Shown in pieces: positions 8,242 to 16,661 of a stretch of 41,291 bases of DNA. The stretch spans positions 1 to 41,291 of the forward strand of contig JAFOBJ010000034.1 of the NCBI GenBank assembly GCA_017381865.1, in the 5' to 3' direction. The DNA comes from Bacteroidales bacterium. GTDB lineage: Bacteria; Bacteroidota; Bacteroidia; Bacteroidales; F082. Positions within the stretch are counted from its first letter, which is position 1. Each line of letters opens with the position of its first letter. The notes below the pieces were generated by a model. The model was not told where the DNA came from, made no database searches, and saw nothing but the letters and a program-made list of their open reading frames with translations. The position numbers and the translations under genes are program-made.

Positions 8242-9899
8242 TACATCAAAAGCAATAAAATAATTTGACCGCTTATGATTCGCAAGAACATTGTTAGAGG
8301 ATAAACGGTGGAATATGCTACGGCAGGTTTGTCATTGTTTGCAGACTGACTAGCAAATGCTAATGCAGCAGGATTCGTAGTGGCTCCAGATATAAGTCCT
8401 GCCAATGAGAAATAGTTGATATGAAATACATAACGCCCTAATAATCCGATGATGATAATAGGTATTATAGTGATTATTACTCCGTATGCGACATAGAGCA
8501 AGCCGTCACCTTCTATGATGGTGTGCAGAAAACTGTCGCCAGCATCAATGCCTACACTTGCTAAGAATAAAGCAATGCCAATTTCTCTTAACATAAGATT
8601 GGCACTCACTGTGGTGTATGTGATGAGTTTTAGTTTATGCCCGAAACGACCAATTAGAATAGCTATGATGAGCGGACCGCCTGCGAGACCGAGTTTTACA
8701 GGTGTCGGCATTCCTGGGAATTTTAATGGAATACTTCCGACAAGAATGCCGAGGAATATTCCAACAAATATTGTGATGATGTTAGGAGTGTCCAATTTCT
8801 TTAATTCGTTTCCTAACAATTGGGCAACATGATCAATAGATTCTTTTTTGCCAACAACCATGATTCTGTCTCCGATCTGTAGTTCAAGGTTTGGGTCTGC
8901 AAACAAGTCAACGCCAGAACGATTTACACGGGTAACAATGACATTATATATGTTTGAAAGATGTAAGTCTTTAAGTTTCTTTCCGTTGATGTCAGATTTA
9001 GTGATGAGTATACGACGTGAAATCATAGGTAAACTTTCGTTGATCCAGTTGAAATCGCTTTTTTTGCCGAAAAACTTAGTGATAGACTCAATATCTTCTT
9101 CTTTACATATAACCATGATGAAGTCACCTTGATGTAAGATTGTGTCAGCGTCGGGCTTGCTGATTATGTCTTGATGACAAATTCGAGAGCATATAAAATG
9201 ATGTTGAGTGAGTTTTGTTATTTCTTTCAATGGCTTAGCAGTGATGGCATCGTTGCAAATTTCAAGTTGTAATACTGTTAACGACTCGCCATCTTTGTCA
9301 TGTGTTTTCAGATATTCTTCTTCCTTATCAATATTAATACGGCATATATATTTGACGGCAATGATGGCAATGATGGCACCTGCTATGCCGAGAGGATAGG
9401 CACAAGCATAACCTAAAGATATTGGGTCGCCAGTGTAGTTAATCTGGTTGAGTGCTTCGTTGGCGGCTCCTAAACCTGGAGTGTTGGTAGCTGCGCCAAA
9501 TAAAACGCCGACTATCATAGGTAGCTCGATGGAACCATCAATATAATATAAAACTAATGCGACAATAATGTTGAGAAATACAATTCCCATAGCCAATATG
9601 TTGAATATAATGCCTCCTCGTTTAAAAGATGAAAAAAACGAAGGCCCGACTTGTAATCCGATACAAAATACGAATAATATCAGACCGAAGTCTTTAATAA
9701 AAGTTAAGGTGTTGGGTTCTATCTGAAATCCGAGGTGACCGGCGAAGATACCGACGAATAAAACCCAAGTGATACCTAGTGAAATGCCTCGTATTTTGAA
9801 TTTTCCTAAAAATACGCCAATGGAAATTATGATGGCATATAATAAAATTGTGTTAGCTGTGCTTAAATAATTGGAGCATAATGATTCGAACCAACTCAT
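8241..9899 (-). CDS. AspT/YidE-family putative transporter with two RCK-C (TrkA_C) domains
   Basis: This 552-residue membrane protein has the architecture of the aspartate:alanine exchanger family. It has an N-terminal block of about five to six helices, two soluble TrkA_C/RCK_C-like domains (around residues 190-370, ending in [14 protein letters not shown]-like text), and a second helix block. Family repeat motifs [16 protein letters not shown] and [17 protein letters not shown] occur one in each half. The substrate is unknown; some members exchange amino acids or dicarboxylates. It shares an overlapping stop/start with the AlkD-like gene, though no functional link is obvious. Confidence 0.82.
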   Translation of the reverse strand: MSWFESLCSNYLSTANTILLYAIIISIGVFLGKFKIRGISLGITWVLFVGIFAGHLGFQIEPNTLTFIKDFGLILFVFCIGLQVGPSFFSSFKRGGIIFNILAMGIVFLNIIVALVLYYIDGSIELPMIVGVLFGAATNTPGLGAANEALNQINYTGDPISLGYACAYPLGIAGAIIAIIAVKYICRINIDKEEEYLKTHDKDGESLTVLQLEICNDAITAKPLKEITKLTQHHFICSRICHQDIISKPDADTILHQGDFIMVICKEEDIESITKFFGKKSDFNWINESLPMISRRILITKSDINGKKLKDLHLSNIYNVIVTRVNRSGVDLFADPNLELQIGDRIMVVGKKESIDHVAQLLGNELKKLDTPNIITIFVGIFLGILVGSIPLKFPGMPTPVKLGLAGGPLIIAILIGRFGHKLKLITYTTVSANLMLREIGIALFLASVGIDAGDSFLHTIIEGDGLLYVAYGVIITIIPIIIIGLLGRYVFHINYFSLAGLISGATTNPAALAFASQSANNDKPAVAYSTVYPLTMFLRIISGQIILLLLM

Positions 9900-9921
9900 G
9901 ATGATTTTAACTTGATTAGTG

Positions 9922-9929
9922 CAAAAATA
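9922..9929 (-). promoter_or_regulatory. -7 promoter element for the transporter gene
   Basis: TATTTTTG on the - strand lies 22 bases upstream of the ATG at 9899. The -33 element is not clear. Confidence 0.35.
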
Positions 9930-9997
9930 TATACTTATTCGGTTTTTCCCATTGAGAATAACATATTATGATGGATAGTTGTTTTTAAGATAATTAT

Positions 9998-10360
9998 TTA
10001 TTTGATATACTTTTCGGATAAATAAACTCCAAGGAAAACAAATGCTATTGAGATAAGTACTGATGCTAAAATATAAACGATTGCAGATAACCGTTGTCCG
10101 CTTTGCATCATCTGAAAGGCTTGGGCTGAGAATGTGGAAAATGTGGTGAACCCTCCGCAGAATCCTATGGCTAAAAGAAGATATAATGGGCTTTGCGATG
10201 CAGGGATAAGCAAACCTATGATGAAAGAACCGACTATGTTGACTAATAAAGTCGCTAACTCACTGCAAATTGACAAATATGTGAAAAGACAAGTAATTAA
10301 GTAACGCGCAATGCTACCTAATGCGCCACCGGCTCCGACTAATAAAATGTTTTTTATCAT
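9998..10360 (-). CDS. crcB: fluoride ion channel CrcB/Fluc
   Basis: This 120-residue protein with four predicted membrane helices exports fluoride as an antiparallel dimer in the inner membrane. Family signatures are GGALGSIARY near the N-terminus, an Asn in helix 2 (LLVNIVGSFIIG) and GFCGGFTTFSTFSAQ, which contains the Phe-box region. It is single-copy here, with no adjacent crcB paralogue. I looked for but did not see a fluoride riboswitch upstream. A TACCTTTG -7 element lies at 10410-10417 on the - strand. Confidence 0.92.
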   Translation of the reverse strand: MIKNILLVGAGGALGSIARYLITCLFTYLSICSELATLLVNIVGSFIIGLLIPASQSPLYLLLAIGFCGGFTTFSTFSAQAFQMMQSGQRLSAIVYILASVLISIAFVFLGVYLSEKYIK

Positions 10361-10374
10361 AATTTTAGATTAAT

Positions 10375-10399
10375 AGACAACGGTCAACAGTCAACAGTC
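10375..10399. repeat. simple short-word repeat (GTCAACA type)
   Basis: GACAACGGTCAACAGTCAACAG-like text consists of near-identical 7-base words. It lies in the leader of crcB, between the -7 element and the start codon. The same word family recurs at 16513-16543 and 26497-26520. Confidence 0.6.
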
Positions 10400-10473
10400 T
10401 TTGAATATGCAAAGGTAGGAATAGTTTTTAAGGTTTTTTGTAAAATTCTATAGAAATTAATCTGATTTTTATA

Positions 10474-10505
10474 TTTGTTTTTCATATTCTTTTTTTGTAG
10501 TTTTG
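10474..10505 (+). promoter_or_regulatory. Bacteroidota-type promoter
   Basis: TTTG (10474-10477) is followed by 20 bases and then TAGTTTTG (10498-10505). The leader to the ATG at 10529 would be about 19 bases. Confidence 0.65.
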
Positions 10506-10528
10506 TAAGATATTAAAATGTACAAAAT

Positions 10529-11119
10529 ATGAGAAGAATAATCGCAACACTTTCATTTTTGATGATCTTAATGTCATCATCTTTTGCACAAAATTCTGAA
10601 CATTTGAAATTTAAAGGCGTACCTATTGATGGAACTTTGAATGAGTATGTTAGTAAAATGAAGCAAGCTGGATTTGTTTTAGAAGGAACAGAAGATGGAA
10701 TAGCTTTGTTGAGCGGTGAATTCGCTGGATATTCGGATTGTATTGTAGGTGTACAAACTTTGCAAAAGTTAAATCTTGTTCATGAGATAGTTGTGCTTTT
10801 TCCTTCTCAAGATAAATGGTCTGGATTGAGCTATGATTATGAAAGATTGAAAACTATGCTTACTAAGAAATATGGTGCACCAGACGAATGTATTGAAAGG
10901 TTTAATAGCCCGTCTTATAGGATTGAAGATGATAACGATAAAATGCGTGAAGTTAGGATGAATAATTGTAAATATTATTCTACATATAACACGGATAATG
11001 GTTCTATCTCATTGACAATAAGTAATGACGGATATGGGATTGGTTGCAGAGTTAAGTTATTCTACTCTGATAAAACTAACTCAGAGATTTTTGATGAAGC
11101 TGCAATGGAAGATTTATAA
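10529..11119 (+). CDS. secreted protein of unknown function
   Basis: This 196-residue protein has a Sec signal peptide (IIATLSFLMILMSSSFAQ). The mature part begins with LKFKGVPIDGTLNEYVSKMKQAGF, a pattern I associate with a Bacteroidales family of small periplasmic proteins whose members assess a small conserved fold. No enzyme motif is seen. Two Cys pairs are possible (SDCIVG, DECIER, NNCKYY, GIGCRV), which fits a disulphide-bearing exported protein. It has its own promoter. The next gene starts 9 bases downstream, so they may share a message. Confidence 0.6.
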   Translation: MRRIIATLSFLMILMSSSFAQNSEHLKFKGVPIDGTLNEYVSKMKQAGFVLEGTEDGIALLSGEFAGYSDCIVGVQTLQKLNLVHEIVVLFPSQDKWSGLSYDYERLKTMLTKKYGAPDECIERFNSPSYRIEDDNDKMREVRMNNCKYYSTYNTDNGSISLTISNDGYGIGCRVKLFYSDKTNSEIFDEAAMEDL

Positions 11120-11128
11120 ATCTTCGTT

Positions 11129-11431
11129 ATGAAAAAAATAAAAATAACTGTGATGCGTATGGCTCGTTACGACGACCTTATGGCGCAATATGAAAACCCT
11201 ATTGAACATGCTTGCGACTTGCATCTCGGTCAGACTTTTATAGTTGAAAATGTTCAAAAACCTGAAGGATTGTGCGATAGCGCATGGGAAACACTTTTGC
11301 CTTTTGTGAAAGAACTTTCTGAAGGTGGCGGCAACTTCTTCGATGGCTGGATGAAGAATCCTCATTCGGCAATGCTTTCGTGTAACGACGGTTTCCGTCC
11401 AGTGAGTTTCTATGTAGAAGTTGTAAAATGA
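11129..11431 (+). CDS. TIGR04076-like small protein
   Basis: This 100-residue cytoplasmic protein reads like the TIGR04076 family: an N-terminal KIKITVMRM strand, a central LGQTFIVEN...PEGLCDSAWETLLPFVKELSEGG block and a terminal CNDGFRPVSFYVEVV. The biochemical role of that family is unknown; its conserved Cys residues (here in EHACDLH, GLCDSAW and LSCNDG) suggest metal or redox chemistry. The stop overlaps the next start as ATGA, so it is translationally coupled to the acetyltransferase. Confidence 0.7.
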   Translation: MKKIKITVMRMARYDDLMAQYENPIEHACDLHLGQTFIVENVQKPEGLCDSAWETLLPFVKELSEGGGNFFDGWMKNPHSAMLSCNDGFRPVSFYVEVVK

Positions 11432-12024
11432 CAACTAATTATGAATTGTGCATTATGAATTATGAATTGAACATAAGGAAGGCAACCCAATCCGATGCGC
11501 ATCTCATTGCCTCAGTCGTCGCTATGGCGATAGGGGAGGAATCCGCAATATTGTACGGCGGCGAAAACTACATGAATGTCTTTGAAGAAATCGCTCTTTT
11601 GGAAAACTCACAATATAGTTATCGTAATGCCTTTGTGGCTGAAATAAACGGCAATGCCGCAGGCGCAGTGGTAGCATATGATGGTGCGGAATTATATCCT
11701 CTAAGAAAAGCGACTCTCGATGTTATTTCAAAACATACTGCAAAAGAACTGCAAATGGCTGATGAGACTGACGCTTCTGAATTTTATCTCGACAGCCTTG
11801 CTGTACTTCCAGAATATCGTGGCTTTGGAGTTGGCGCAAAACTGATTCATGCTGTGAAAGAAAGGGCTTTTAATGAATATAATAAAAACCTCGGACTTCT
11901 GGTCGATTTTGAAAATCCTGATGCTGAACGTCTTTATCAATCTGTCGGTTTTGAACGCTCTGATGTCAAGGATTTTCTGGGACATAAAATGTGGCATCTT
12001 GTGGTTAAGACAACAAGACTATAA
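11428..12024 (+). CDS. GNAT-family N-acetyltransferase
   Basis: This 198-residue protein carries the GNAT core. It starts with LNIRKATQSDAHLIASVV, continues with EFYLDSLAVLPEYRGFGVGAKLI, which includes the acetyl-CoA-binding R/Q-x-x-G-x-G/A motif, and ends with NPDAERLYQSVGFER. The substrate is unknown. The first 14 or so residues (MTTNYELCIMNYEL) are encoded by an ATTATGAATT simple repeat and do not belong to the GNAT fold. The start at 11428 overlaps the previous stop; an in-frame ATG at 11455 is the alternative. The last codons are part of another small repeat (GACAACAAGACT). Confidence 0.82.
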   Translation: MTTNYELCIMNYELNIRKATQSDAHLIASVVAMAIGEESAILYGGENYMNVFEEIALLENSQYSYRNAFVAEINGNAAGAVVAYDGAELYPLRKATLDVISKHTAKELQMADETDASEFYLDSLAVLPEYRGFGVGAKLIHAVKERAFNEYNKNLGLLVDFENPDAERLYQSVGFERSDVKDFLGHKMWHLVVKTTRL

Positions 12025-12036
12025 GACAACAAGACT
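12009..12036. repeat. direct repeat GACAACAAGACT x2
   Basis: Two identical 12-bp copies (12009-12020 and 12025-12036) are separated by ATAA. The first copy encodes the last residues of the acetyltransferase, and the second lies after the stop. Confidence 0.7.
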
Positions 12037-12127
12037 GCAATTTGTATTTGGAATAATTTGGAATAAAAAGAAATAAAAAGAACTTGTGTTTTTTTACAAA
12101 AAAAAATAATTTCTAACAATTATTTTA

Positions 12128-12135
12128 TACATTTG
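12128..12135 (+). promoter_or_regulatory. -7 promoter element directly before a start codon
   Basis: TACATTTG ends only 4 bases before the ATG at 12140. With the usual distance from the -7 box, transcription would begin at or next to the start codon, giving a leaderless message. No clear -33 element is seen. Confidence 0.5.
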
Positions 12136-12139
12136 CGGT

Positions 12140-12829
12140 ATGAGAAGTGCTTGTGTACATAATAACCAAATTAAAACTAAGATATTGTTGCTTTTAGCAG
12201 TATTTATGCTGTTTTGTGAGGTTGGACAAGCACAAGTAAAAAAAACTTCCCAGTCACGCTCGGCTTCGAAATCTTTTATAGAAGTGCTAAAAAGAGGCCT
12301 TAATGTAGAACATATTCCTTTTGCTCTTAAAACGAATGCACTTGGCGACTTGATGGCAATACCAAATATAGGCGCAGAGATATGTGTTTATAAGAATTTT
12401 ACTGTTGGTGTGTCTTACAATAACATTTGGCTTCGCAATAAAGCTCATACAAAATATTACCGTTTCGAGGCATTTGAAGCAGAGGTCAGTTATTACATTA
12501 ATAAGCAAAGAGCATCATTTGTCAAAGGTCATCATGTCGGCATTTACGGACAAATGCAAACATGGGATTTTACACTCAAAAAACAAGGCTATCTTGCTGA
12601 AAGATGGTCGTTTGGAGGTGGAGTTTCATATGGTTATACTTTGCCTATTGTCAAAAATTTGAATGTTGATTTCGAAATAGGCTTAGGTTATCTAGGCGGA
12701 AAAAGACATCAATATGTGCCAGAAAATGGACTTCGTAAATGGATGTCTTCTAAACAGTTCCATTGGGTTGGCCCTACAAAGTTAGAAGTGACTCTACAAT
12801 GGGTTTTAGATTTTAAAGGATGGAGGTAA
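12140..12829 (+). CDS. DUF3575-type outer-membrane protein of the fimbrillin operon
   Basis: This 229-residue exported protein has a hydrophobic signal (ILLLLAVFMLFCEVGQAQ) after a 14-residue polar start. The mature part has the DUF3575 pattern: IPFALKTNALGDLMAIPNIG, followed by strand pairs (FTVGVSYNNIWL) and GIYGQMQTWDF / RWSFGGGVSYGYTLPI, with a terminal strand ending in VLDFKGWR. It is predicted to be a small beta-barrel. In Bacteroidales such genes are commonly the first gene of Mfa/Fim-type fimbrial operons, as here. A strong Shine-Dalgarno sequence for the next gene overlaps its stop codon. Confidence 0.75.
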   Translation: MRSACVHNNQIKTKILLLLAVFMLFCEVGQAQVKKTSQSRSASKSFIEVLKRGLNVEHIPFALKTNALGDLMAIPNIGAEICVYKNFTVGVSYNNIWLRNKAHTKYYRFEAFEAEVSYYINKQRASFVKGHHVGIYGQMQTWDFTLKKQGYLAERWSFGGGVSYGYTLPIVKNLNVDFEIGLGYLGGKRHQYVPENGLRKWMSSKQFHWVGPTKLEVTLQWVLDFKGWR

Positions 12830-12836
12830 GATAGAA

Positions 12837-13874
12837 ATGTTGCAGAAAATCACCTACTTACTGGTATTCTTGTCTATTATCCTGGCAGTCGTTTCTTGCC
12901 AGCCTCACGACCCTTTTTATTTTAGTAGCACACAAGGAGCAAGAGTTGGAATTGGTGTGGATTGGTCGGAGTTTAAAGAAGATGATGTGAGCGGTCTTAG
13001 TTTGGTGATTTTCCCTTCGATGGATACTACTCGTAGCATACGCCATACCACAAATTCTATAAATCATGTAGAAATGAATCTCCCTGTAGATGAATATACA
13101 ATACTTGCTCATAATCAAGGTGTTGCGGAATTTGGTACAATTGTATTTAGTGGTATGAACCATTTGTCAACTGCAAAAGTTTCTCCAGAACGTTGTTCTT
13201 CCGATTGGTACAGACCTAGAGAGAATGAAGTTCTGGTGGTAAACCCAGAGTGGCTGGCGTTTGACAGAAACGTGTTTATGGTGACTGAAGAAATGCTTGA
13301 TGGCTCCTATTATGAACCAAACAAGAAAAAAAGCAGCGATGCATTTGAAGTGGCATCATTGTCGCCTAAAAATGTCATCTACACTTTGCATGTATCTATT
13401 GGCGTAAAAGGTATCAATAATTTTAGAACAGGACGAGCTTCGATTTCAGGTATGGCAGATGGCTACTTCCCTGGAATTGAGGAATATAACACCCAACAAG
13501 TGACGCATTTGATGGAAGATTGGAAGATTGATAAGAAATACGCTCATCCTGATGGAATGCAAGAAGGAACGATTACTTCTCAGATAAGTTGTTTCGGACT
13601 TCCTGCAGAACATGCTAGCGATTCTACTGATAATGTATTGCAAATCAGCTTGTTGATGGTTGATAATCAAACGGTGGTTAATCATACGTTTAATGTGGGC
13701 GACAAATTTTATAAACGAACAGCTGATGGTAATTCTCTCCATATCTATCTCGACTTGAAATTGCCTGAACAGTTGCCGGATGTGAATCCAGAAGAAGGAA
13801 GCAATGGACAAAGCGGTTTCGACGCTGAAGTCGATGATTGGGGAGAAGAGGAAAAAACAGAAGTGATAATGTAA
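12837..13874 (+). CDS. DUF5119-type fimbrillin-associated lipoprotein
   Basis: This 345-residue protein has a lipoprotein signal (LSIILAVVSC, lipidated Cys at about residue 21). The beta-rich body (GVDWSEF ... GLSLVIFPSM ... VEMNLPVDEYTILAHN) is typical of DUF5119 proteins encoded with fimbrillins, thought to be anchor or accessory subunits. A GGAGG at 12822-12826 lies 10 bases before the ATG, a clear Shine-Dalgarno sequence, which is uncommon in Bacteroidota and supports this start. The acidic C-terminus (VDDWGEEEKTEVIM) is probably flexible. The fimbrillin gene follows after 46 bases. Confidence 0.75.
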   Translation: MLQKITYLLVFLSIILAVVSCQPHDPFYFSSTQGARVGIGVDWSEFKEDDVSGLSLVIFPSMDTTRSIRHTTNSINHVEMNLPVDEYTILAHNQGVAEFGTIVFSGMNHLSTAKVSPERCSSDWYRPRENEVLVVNPEWLAFDRNVFMVTEEMLDGSYYEPNKKKSSDAFEVASLSPKNVIYTLHVSIGVKGINNFRTGRASISGMADGYFPGIEEYNTQQVTHLMEDWKIDKKYAHPDGMQEGTITSQISCFGLPAEHASDSTDNVLQISLLMVDNQTVVNHTFNVGDKFYKRTADGNSLHIYLDLKLPEQLPDVNPEEGSNGQSGFDAEVDDWGEEEKTEVIM

Positions 13875-13920
13875 TGAATTTTATAAATAAACCTATTATT
13901 AACATTTAAAAAATTTAATT

Positions 13921-15171
13921 ATGAAAAAGAATTTTTTATGGGCAATGATGGCAGCCGCAGTATTGATGAGCTGTAATCCAGACAAAGACTTGATGGAAAA
14001 TCGTAATCAAGTCGATGGCAACGCTGTTGCTTTTAGTACTTATGTTAACAAATCTCGTGCTAGTGTAGTTGATACAGACCACATTAAACTTCACGGTTTT
14101 GCTGTTAATGCTTACTACACAGGCCTCGACATCTTCGAAGATGCTACACAACCTGGCTTTGATGGCACATTCGAAAGATTTATGGACAACACTAAGGTGT
14201 CATTTAACGAAGAAAAAGGCACTTGGACTTATTCTCCAGTAAAATACTGGCCTAACACAGAAGGTGAACAAGTTAGCTTCTTCGCTTATGCTCCTTACAA
14301 CTGCCCACAAATCACATTCCCTAATGATGACAATCGTTCAACATTGCTCTTCAGTGTTAACAACGATGTTAAACAACAAGTAGACTTGGTTTATCACAAG
14401 GCTGGCGGTGATGCAGTTGCTGGTATTGAAAAATCTATTGACCTTCAAAAACCAACTATCAACAGCACAATTAACTTGAACTTCTTACATGCTCTTTCTC
14501 GTATTTCTTTCAACGTAAAGGCTGTTGTTGATGATGTAAATGCAAATAGCGACAACTTACTCGATGGTAATACTCGCATCAACATCAGAAAGTTGGCTTT
14601 AATCACAGCTGACGATTCTTATGTATATGAAGAAGGTAATCTCGTTGGTCCATTCTATACAGAAGAAACACTCAATACACTCAATGGTGAATGGGGTAAC
14701 AATGATGCTCAAGCTACACAAGGTTTCGAATTTGATGGCGATGAATTCTATCGCGCAGTCGATGTTAACGATACTCCAGCTATCGAAGGCGACGACATCG
14801 TTCAACTCAACAAGTTCAATACAGCACAACGTTTGTTGAACGACGAATCTTACTTGATGATTATCCCTCAAAACTTCGAAACAACAGATGGTTTCCGTAT
14901 TTATATTGAATACGATGTTATTTCTGAAGAACTTGACAACAATGGTCAAGACAATAACATTATAAGTGATAACAGCACAATCACTAACAAGATTTACTCA
15001 GATGTAATGAATACTAACTTCGTTGCTGGTAAAGCTTATGCATTCAACCTCTACTTAGGTATGACAAGCGTTAAATTTGATGCAAATGTTACAGAATGGC
15101 CAGCTGAAACAAATGGCGATGAAAATGATGATACTTGGACTCCAGAAAACGATACAGAACATCAAAACTAA
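13921..15171 (+). CDS. fimbrillin family (Mfa_like_1/FimA-type) pilin lipoprotein
   Basis: This 416-residue prepilin has a lipobox (AAVLMSC, Cys18). An Arg at residue 46 in NKSRASVV is followed by Ala47, the same residue numbers at which P. gingivalis FimA is processed by an Arg-specific protease (known for FimA, inference here). The body has the Mfa_like_1 pattern: FAVNAYYTG, YSPVKYWPNTEGEQVSFFAYAP and INLNFLHALSRISFNVKA, with a C-terminal FNLYLGMTSVKFDANVTEW strand that in relatives acts in polymerisation. Codon use is strongly biased to C-ending codons, unlike the two upstream genes, which suggests high expression. A terminator follows. Confidence 0.85.
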   Translation: MKKNFLWAMMAAAVLMSCNPDKDLMENRNQVDGNAVAFSTYVNKSRASVVDTDHIKLHGFAVNAYYTGLDIFEDATQPGFDGTFERFMDNTKVSFNEEKGTWTYSPVKYWPNTEGEQVSFFAYAPYNCPQITFPNDDNRSTLLFSVNNDVKQQVDLVYHKAGGDAVAGIEKSIDLQKPTINSTINLNFLHALSRISFNVKAVVDDVNANSDNLLDGNTRINIRKLALITADDSYVYEEGNLVGPFYTEETLNTLNGEWGNNDAQATQGFEFDGDEFYRAVDVNDTPAIEGDDIVQLNKFNTAQRLLNDESYLMIIPQNFETTDGFRIYIEYDVISEELDNNGQDNNIISDNSTITNKIYSDVMNTNFVAGKAYAFNLYLGMTSVKFDANVTEWPAETNGDENDDTWTPENDTEHQN

Positions 15172-15196
15172 TTATCTGATTTGATAACAAAAAATC

Positions 15197-15227
15197 GGGT
15201 GCTGCTATAAAGTGGCACCCATTTTTT
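15197..15227 (+). terminator. rho-independent terminator of the fimbrillin operon
   Basis: A GGGTGC/GCACCC stem (15197-15202 with 15215-15220) with a 12-nt loop is followed by ATTTTTT. It lies 25 bases after the fimbrillin stop. Confidence 0.85.
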
Positions 15228-15262
15228 GTATTTGGCAAATAAATGCAACAGCTAAACCTCTG

Positions 15263-16483
15263 CTAATCATTCCTGATAATCTTAAATTTTACAGACATAT
15301 CTGGATCTGTAACTATTTCCTCTCCTGGCTTTAGATTGTCGAAAATCAATTGGAATGATTCTCTGTACCAGTCTGTGTATGACGTGAAAATATCTTTGAT
15401 TTTCTCGCTGAGATATGAGTTCCAAGATGTTATGAAATCGTTGTAAAAAGGCGTGTCCGACGGAATCTGTTCTGCCCATTTCTTATAATCTGTGCTGATG
15501 AGATTTTGATACATCTCAGCAATTGCGTTGAATTCGTTAACATCTGAAACAGGTCCTTCTTCAATCTTGATTTTTATTGCTGCAATTTGTGCGTCAATAT
15601 ATTGTGTGGCTTTTGCTAAAATTTCTTTCTCATTGATAGTGTATGTCTTGCCTGAGATATAATGTTTGGTAATTGCGAATGACAAGGCGAAGAGAAGAAT
15701 TAGAATTGTAGAAATAACGATGCTTGTCTTTGTGATTTTCTTTTTCTTGATGTAATTTCTGATTTCGCCAACGGAAGAAAAACGCCTCTCTTTATCTTGC
15801 TGAGCGCATTTGTCTGCGATTTTCTGATATGACTTAGGGAAGTTATTTTTTAAGATGATTCCTAAAGAATAAATGTCGGCGCGACAATCTATTGTGTTGT
15901 TTGGAGTCATCTGTTCAGGAGCGGCGTATTTTCTAGTGCCTGCAGCTTGTTTAAGAATGACGTAATCGTCGGTATCAGAAAGACCGAAGTCGATGATTTT
16001 TACGTTGTTGCCGTTATTTGTGATAAGAATGTTGCTTGGCTTTAAGTCACGATGAATGATTTGTTTTGAGTGAAAATACTCCATCGCATCAAGCAACTCA
16101 TTGAAAATCTTATCATAAAACCCCTTGGTCTGCGTCAGCGTCTGTGTCAGCGTCTGCGTCAGAGTCAGCCCCTCGATATATTCCATCACGATGCAGTCGC
16201 CGAGATTAGGAATATTTTGGAAGTCGATAGTCTTGACGATATTGGGATGGTCTAATGAACGTGATATCTCAAATTCTTTTTTGAGTAAGTCTTGATAGAA
16301 TCTCTCATTTTTGAATTCAGGTTTGAGACCTTTCAAGATGACTTTCTTTCCAAGATATGTCGCAGTATGGAGACTGCTATATCCTTTAGTTTCAATTTCT
16401 TTAATGTCGAAGAAAGAAGACTTTGTTTCTGAATGACAATCTTGAAACACAAAACCTGAACTTGAAATATCGTTGCTGTTCAT
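15263..16483 (-). CDS. membrane-anchored Hanks-type Ser/Thr protein kinase
   Basis: This 406-residue protein has a kinase domain at residues of about 25-230. The key residues are Lys51 (VILK), Glu70, the HRDLKPSN loop (Asp146), DFG (Asp165) and AAPE (188-190), so it should be active. The Gly-rich loop is reduced to GYSS. A membrane segment (SIVISTILILLFALSFAI) follows a Lys-rich linker, and about 140 residues would lie outside the cytoplasm. Residues 109-119 (TQTLTQTLTQT) come from a DNA repeat. The start at 16483 is preferred because an upstream in-frame ATG (16519) precedes the -7 box TACCTTTG (16501-16508). It is divergent from a small DNA-binding-like gene. Target proteins are unknown. 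Confidence 0.88.
   Translation of the reverse strand: MNSNDISSSGFVFQDCHSETKSSFFDIKEIETKGYSSLHTATYLGKKVILKGLKPEFKNERFYQDLLKKEFEISRSLDHPNIVKTIDFQNIPNLGDCIVMEYIEGLTLTQTLTQTLTQTKGFYDKIFNELLDAMEYFHSKQIIHRDLKPSNILITNNGNNVKIIDFGLSDTDDYVILKQAAGTRKYAAPEQMTPNNTIDCRADIYSLGIILKNNFPKSYQKIADKCAQQDKERRFSSVGEIRNYIKKKKITKTSIVISTILILLFALSFAITKHYISGKTYTINEKEILAKATQYIDAQIAAIKIKIEEGPVSDVNEFNAIAEMYQNLISTDYKKWAEQIPSDTPFYNDFITSWNSYLSEKIKDIFTSYTDWYRESFQLIFDNLKPGEEIVTDPDMSVKFKIIRND
16127..16169. repeat. in-frame simple repeat within the kinase gene
   Basis: Near-repeats of GTCTGCGTCAGC, GTCTGTGTCAGC and GTCTGCGTCAGA encode the LTQT units just after the kinase hinge (EYIEGL). The same CAGTCTGTGTCAG word type is found in intergenic DNA at 31349-31441. 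Confidence 0.65.
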
Positions 16484-16500
16484 CGTTGCTGATTTTGGAG

Positions 16501-16508
16501 CAAAGGTA
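16501..16508 (-). promoter_or_regulatory. -7 promoter element for the kinase gene
   Basis: TACCTTTG on the - strand lies 18 bases before the ATG at 16483. No good -33 element is visible; a GTCAACGGACAACAGACAAC-type repeat occupies that place. Confidence 0.45.
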
Positions 16509-16595
16509 AGAAAAGTCAACGGACAACAGACAACGGATAACAGATTTTTCAGAAATAGGGAAAGTAGTCTGTGGTCTTATAAAAAGAATTAAAAA

Positions 16596-16641
16596 GGACT
16601 AATAAGAACCAAATTAGTTCTAAAAAAAGTCTTTACATTTG
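16596..16641 (+). promoter_or_regulatory. promoter with shared upstream box (site C)
   Basis: The box GGACTAATAAGAAC (16596-16609) differs by one base from site A (17318-17331). It ends exactly 24 bases before the -7 element TACATTTG (16634-16641), the same distance as in sites A and B. The -33 position reads CAAAT instead of TTTTG, so an activator may be needed (inference). Confidence 0.55.
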
Positions 16642-16661
16642 CGAAAACAAATAGTTAAGGT

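Noticed and set aside
10361-10480. possible fluoride riboswitch before crcB
   Set aside because: The conserved crcB-motif sequence blocks were not found; the leader is mostly a GTCAACA simple repeat and A/T-rich DNA.
12041-12083. TAAAAAGAAC upstream of the DUF3575 gene as a fourth copy of the island promoter box
   Set aside because: The GGAC half is missing and the distance to the -7 element is 44 rather than 24 bases.
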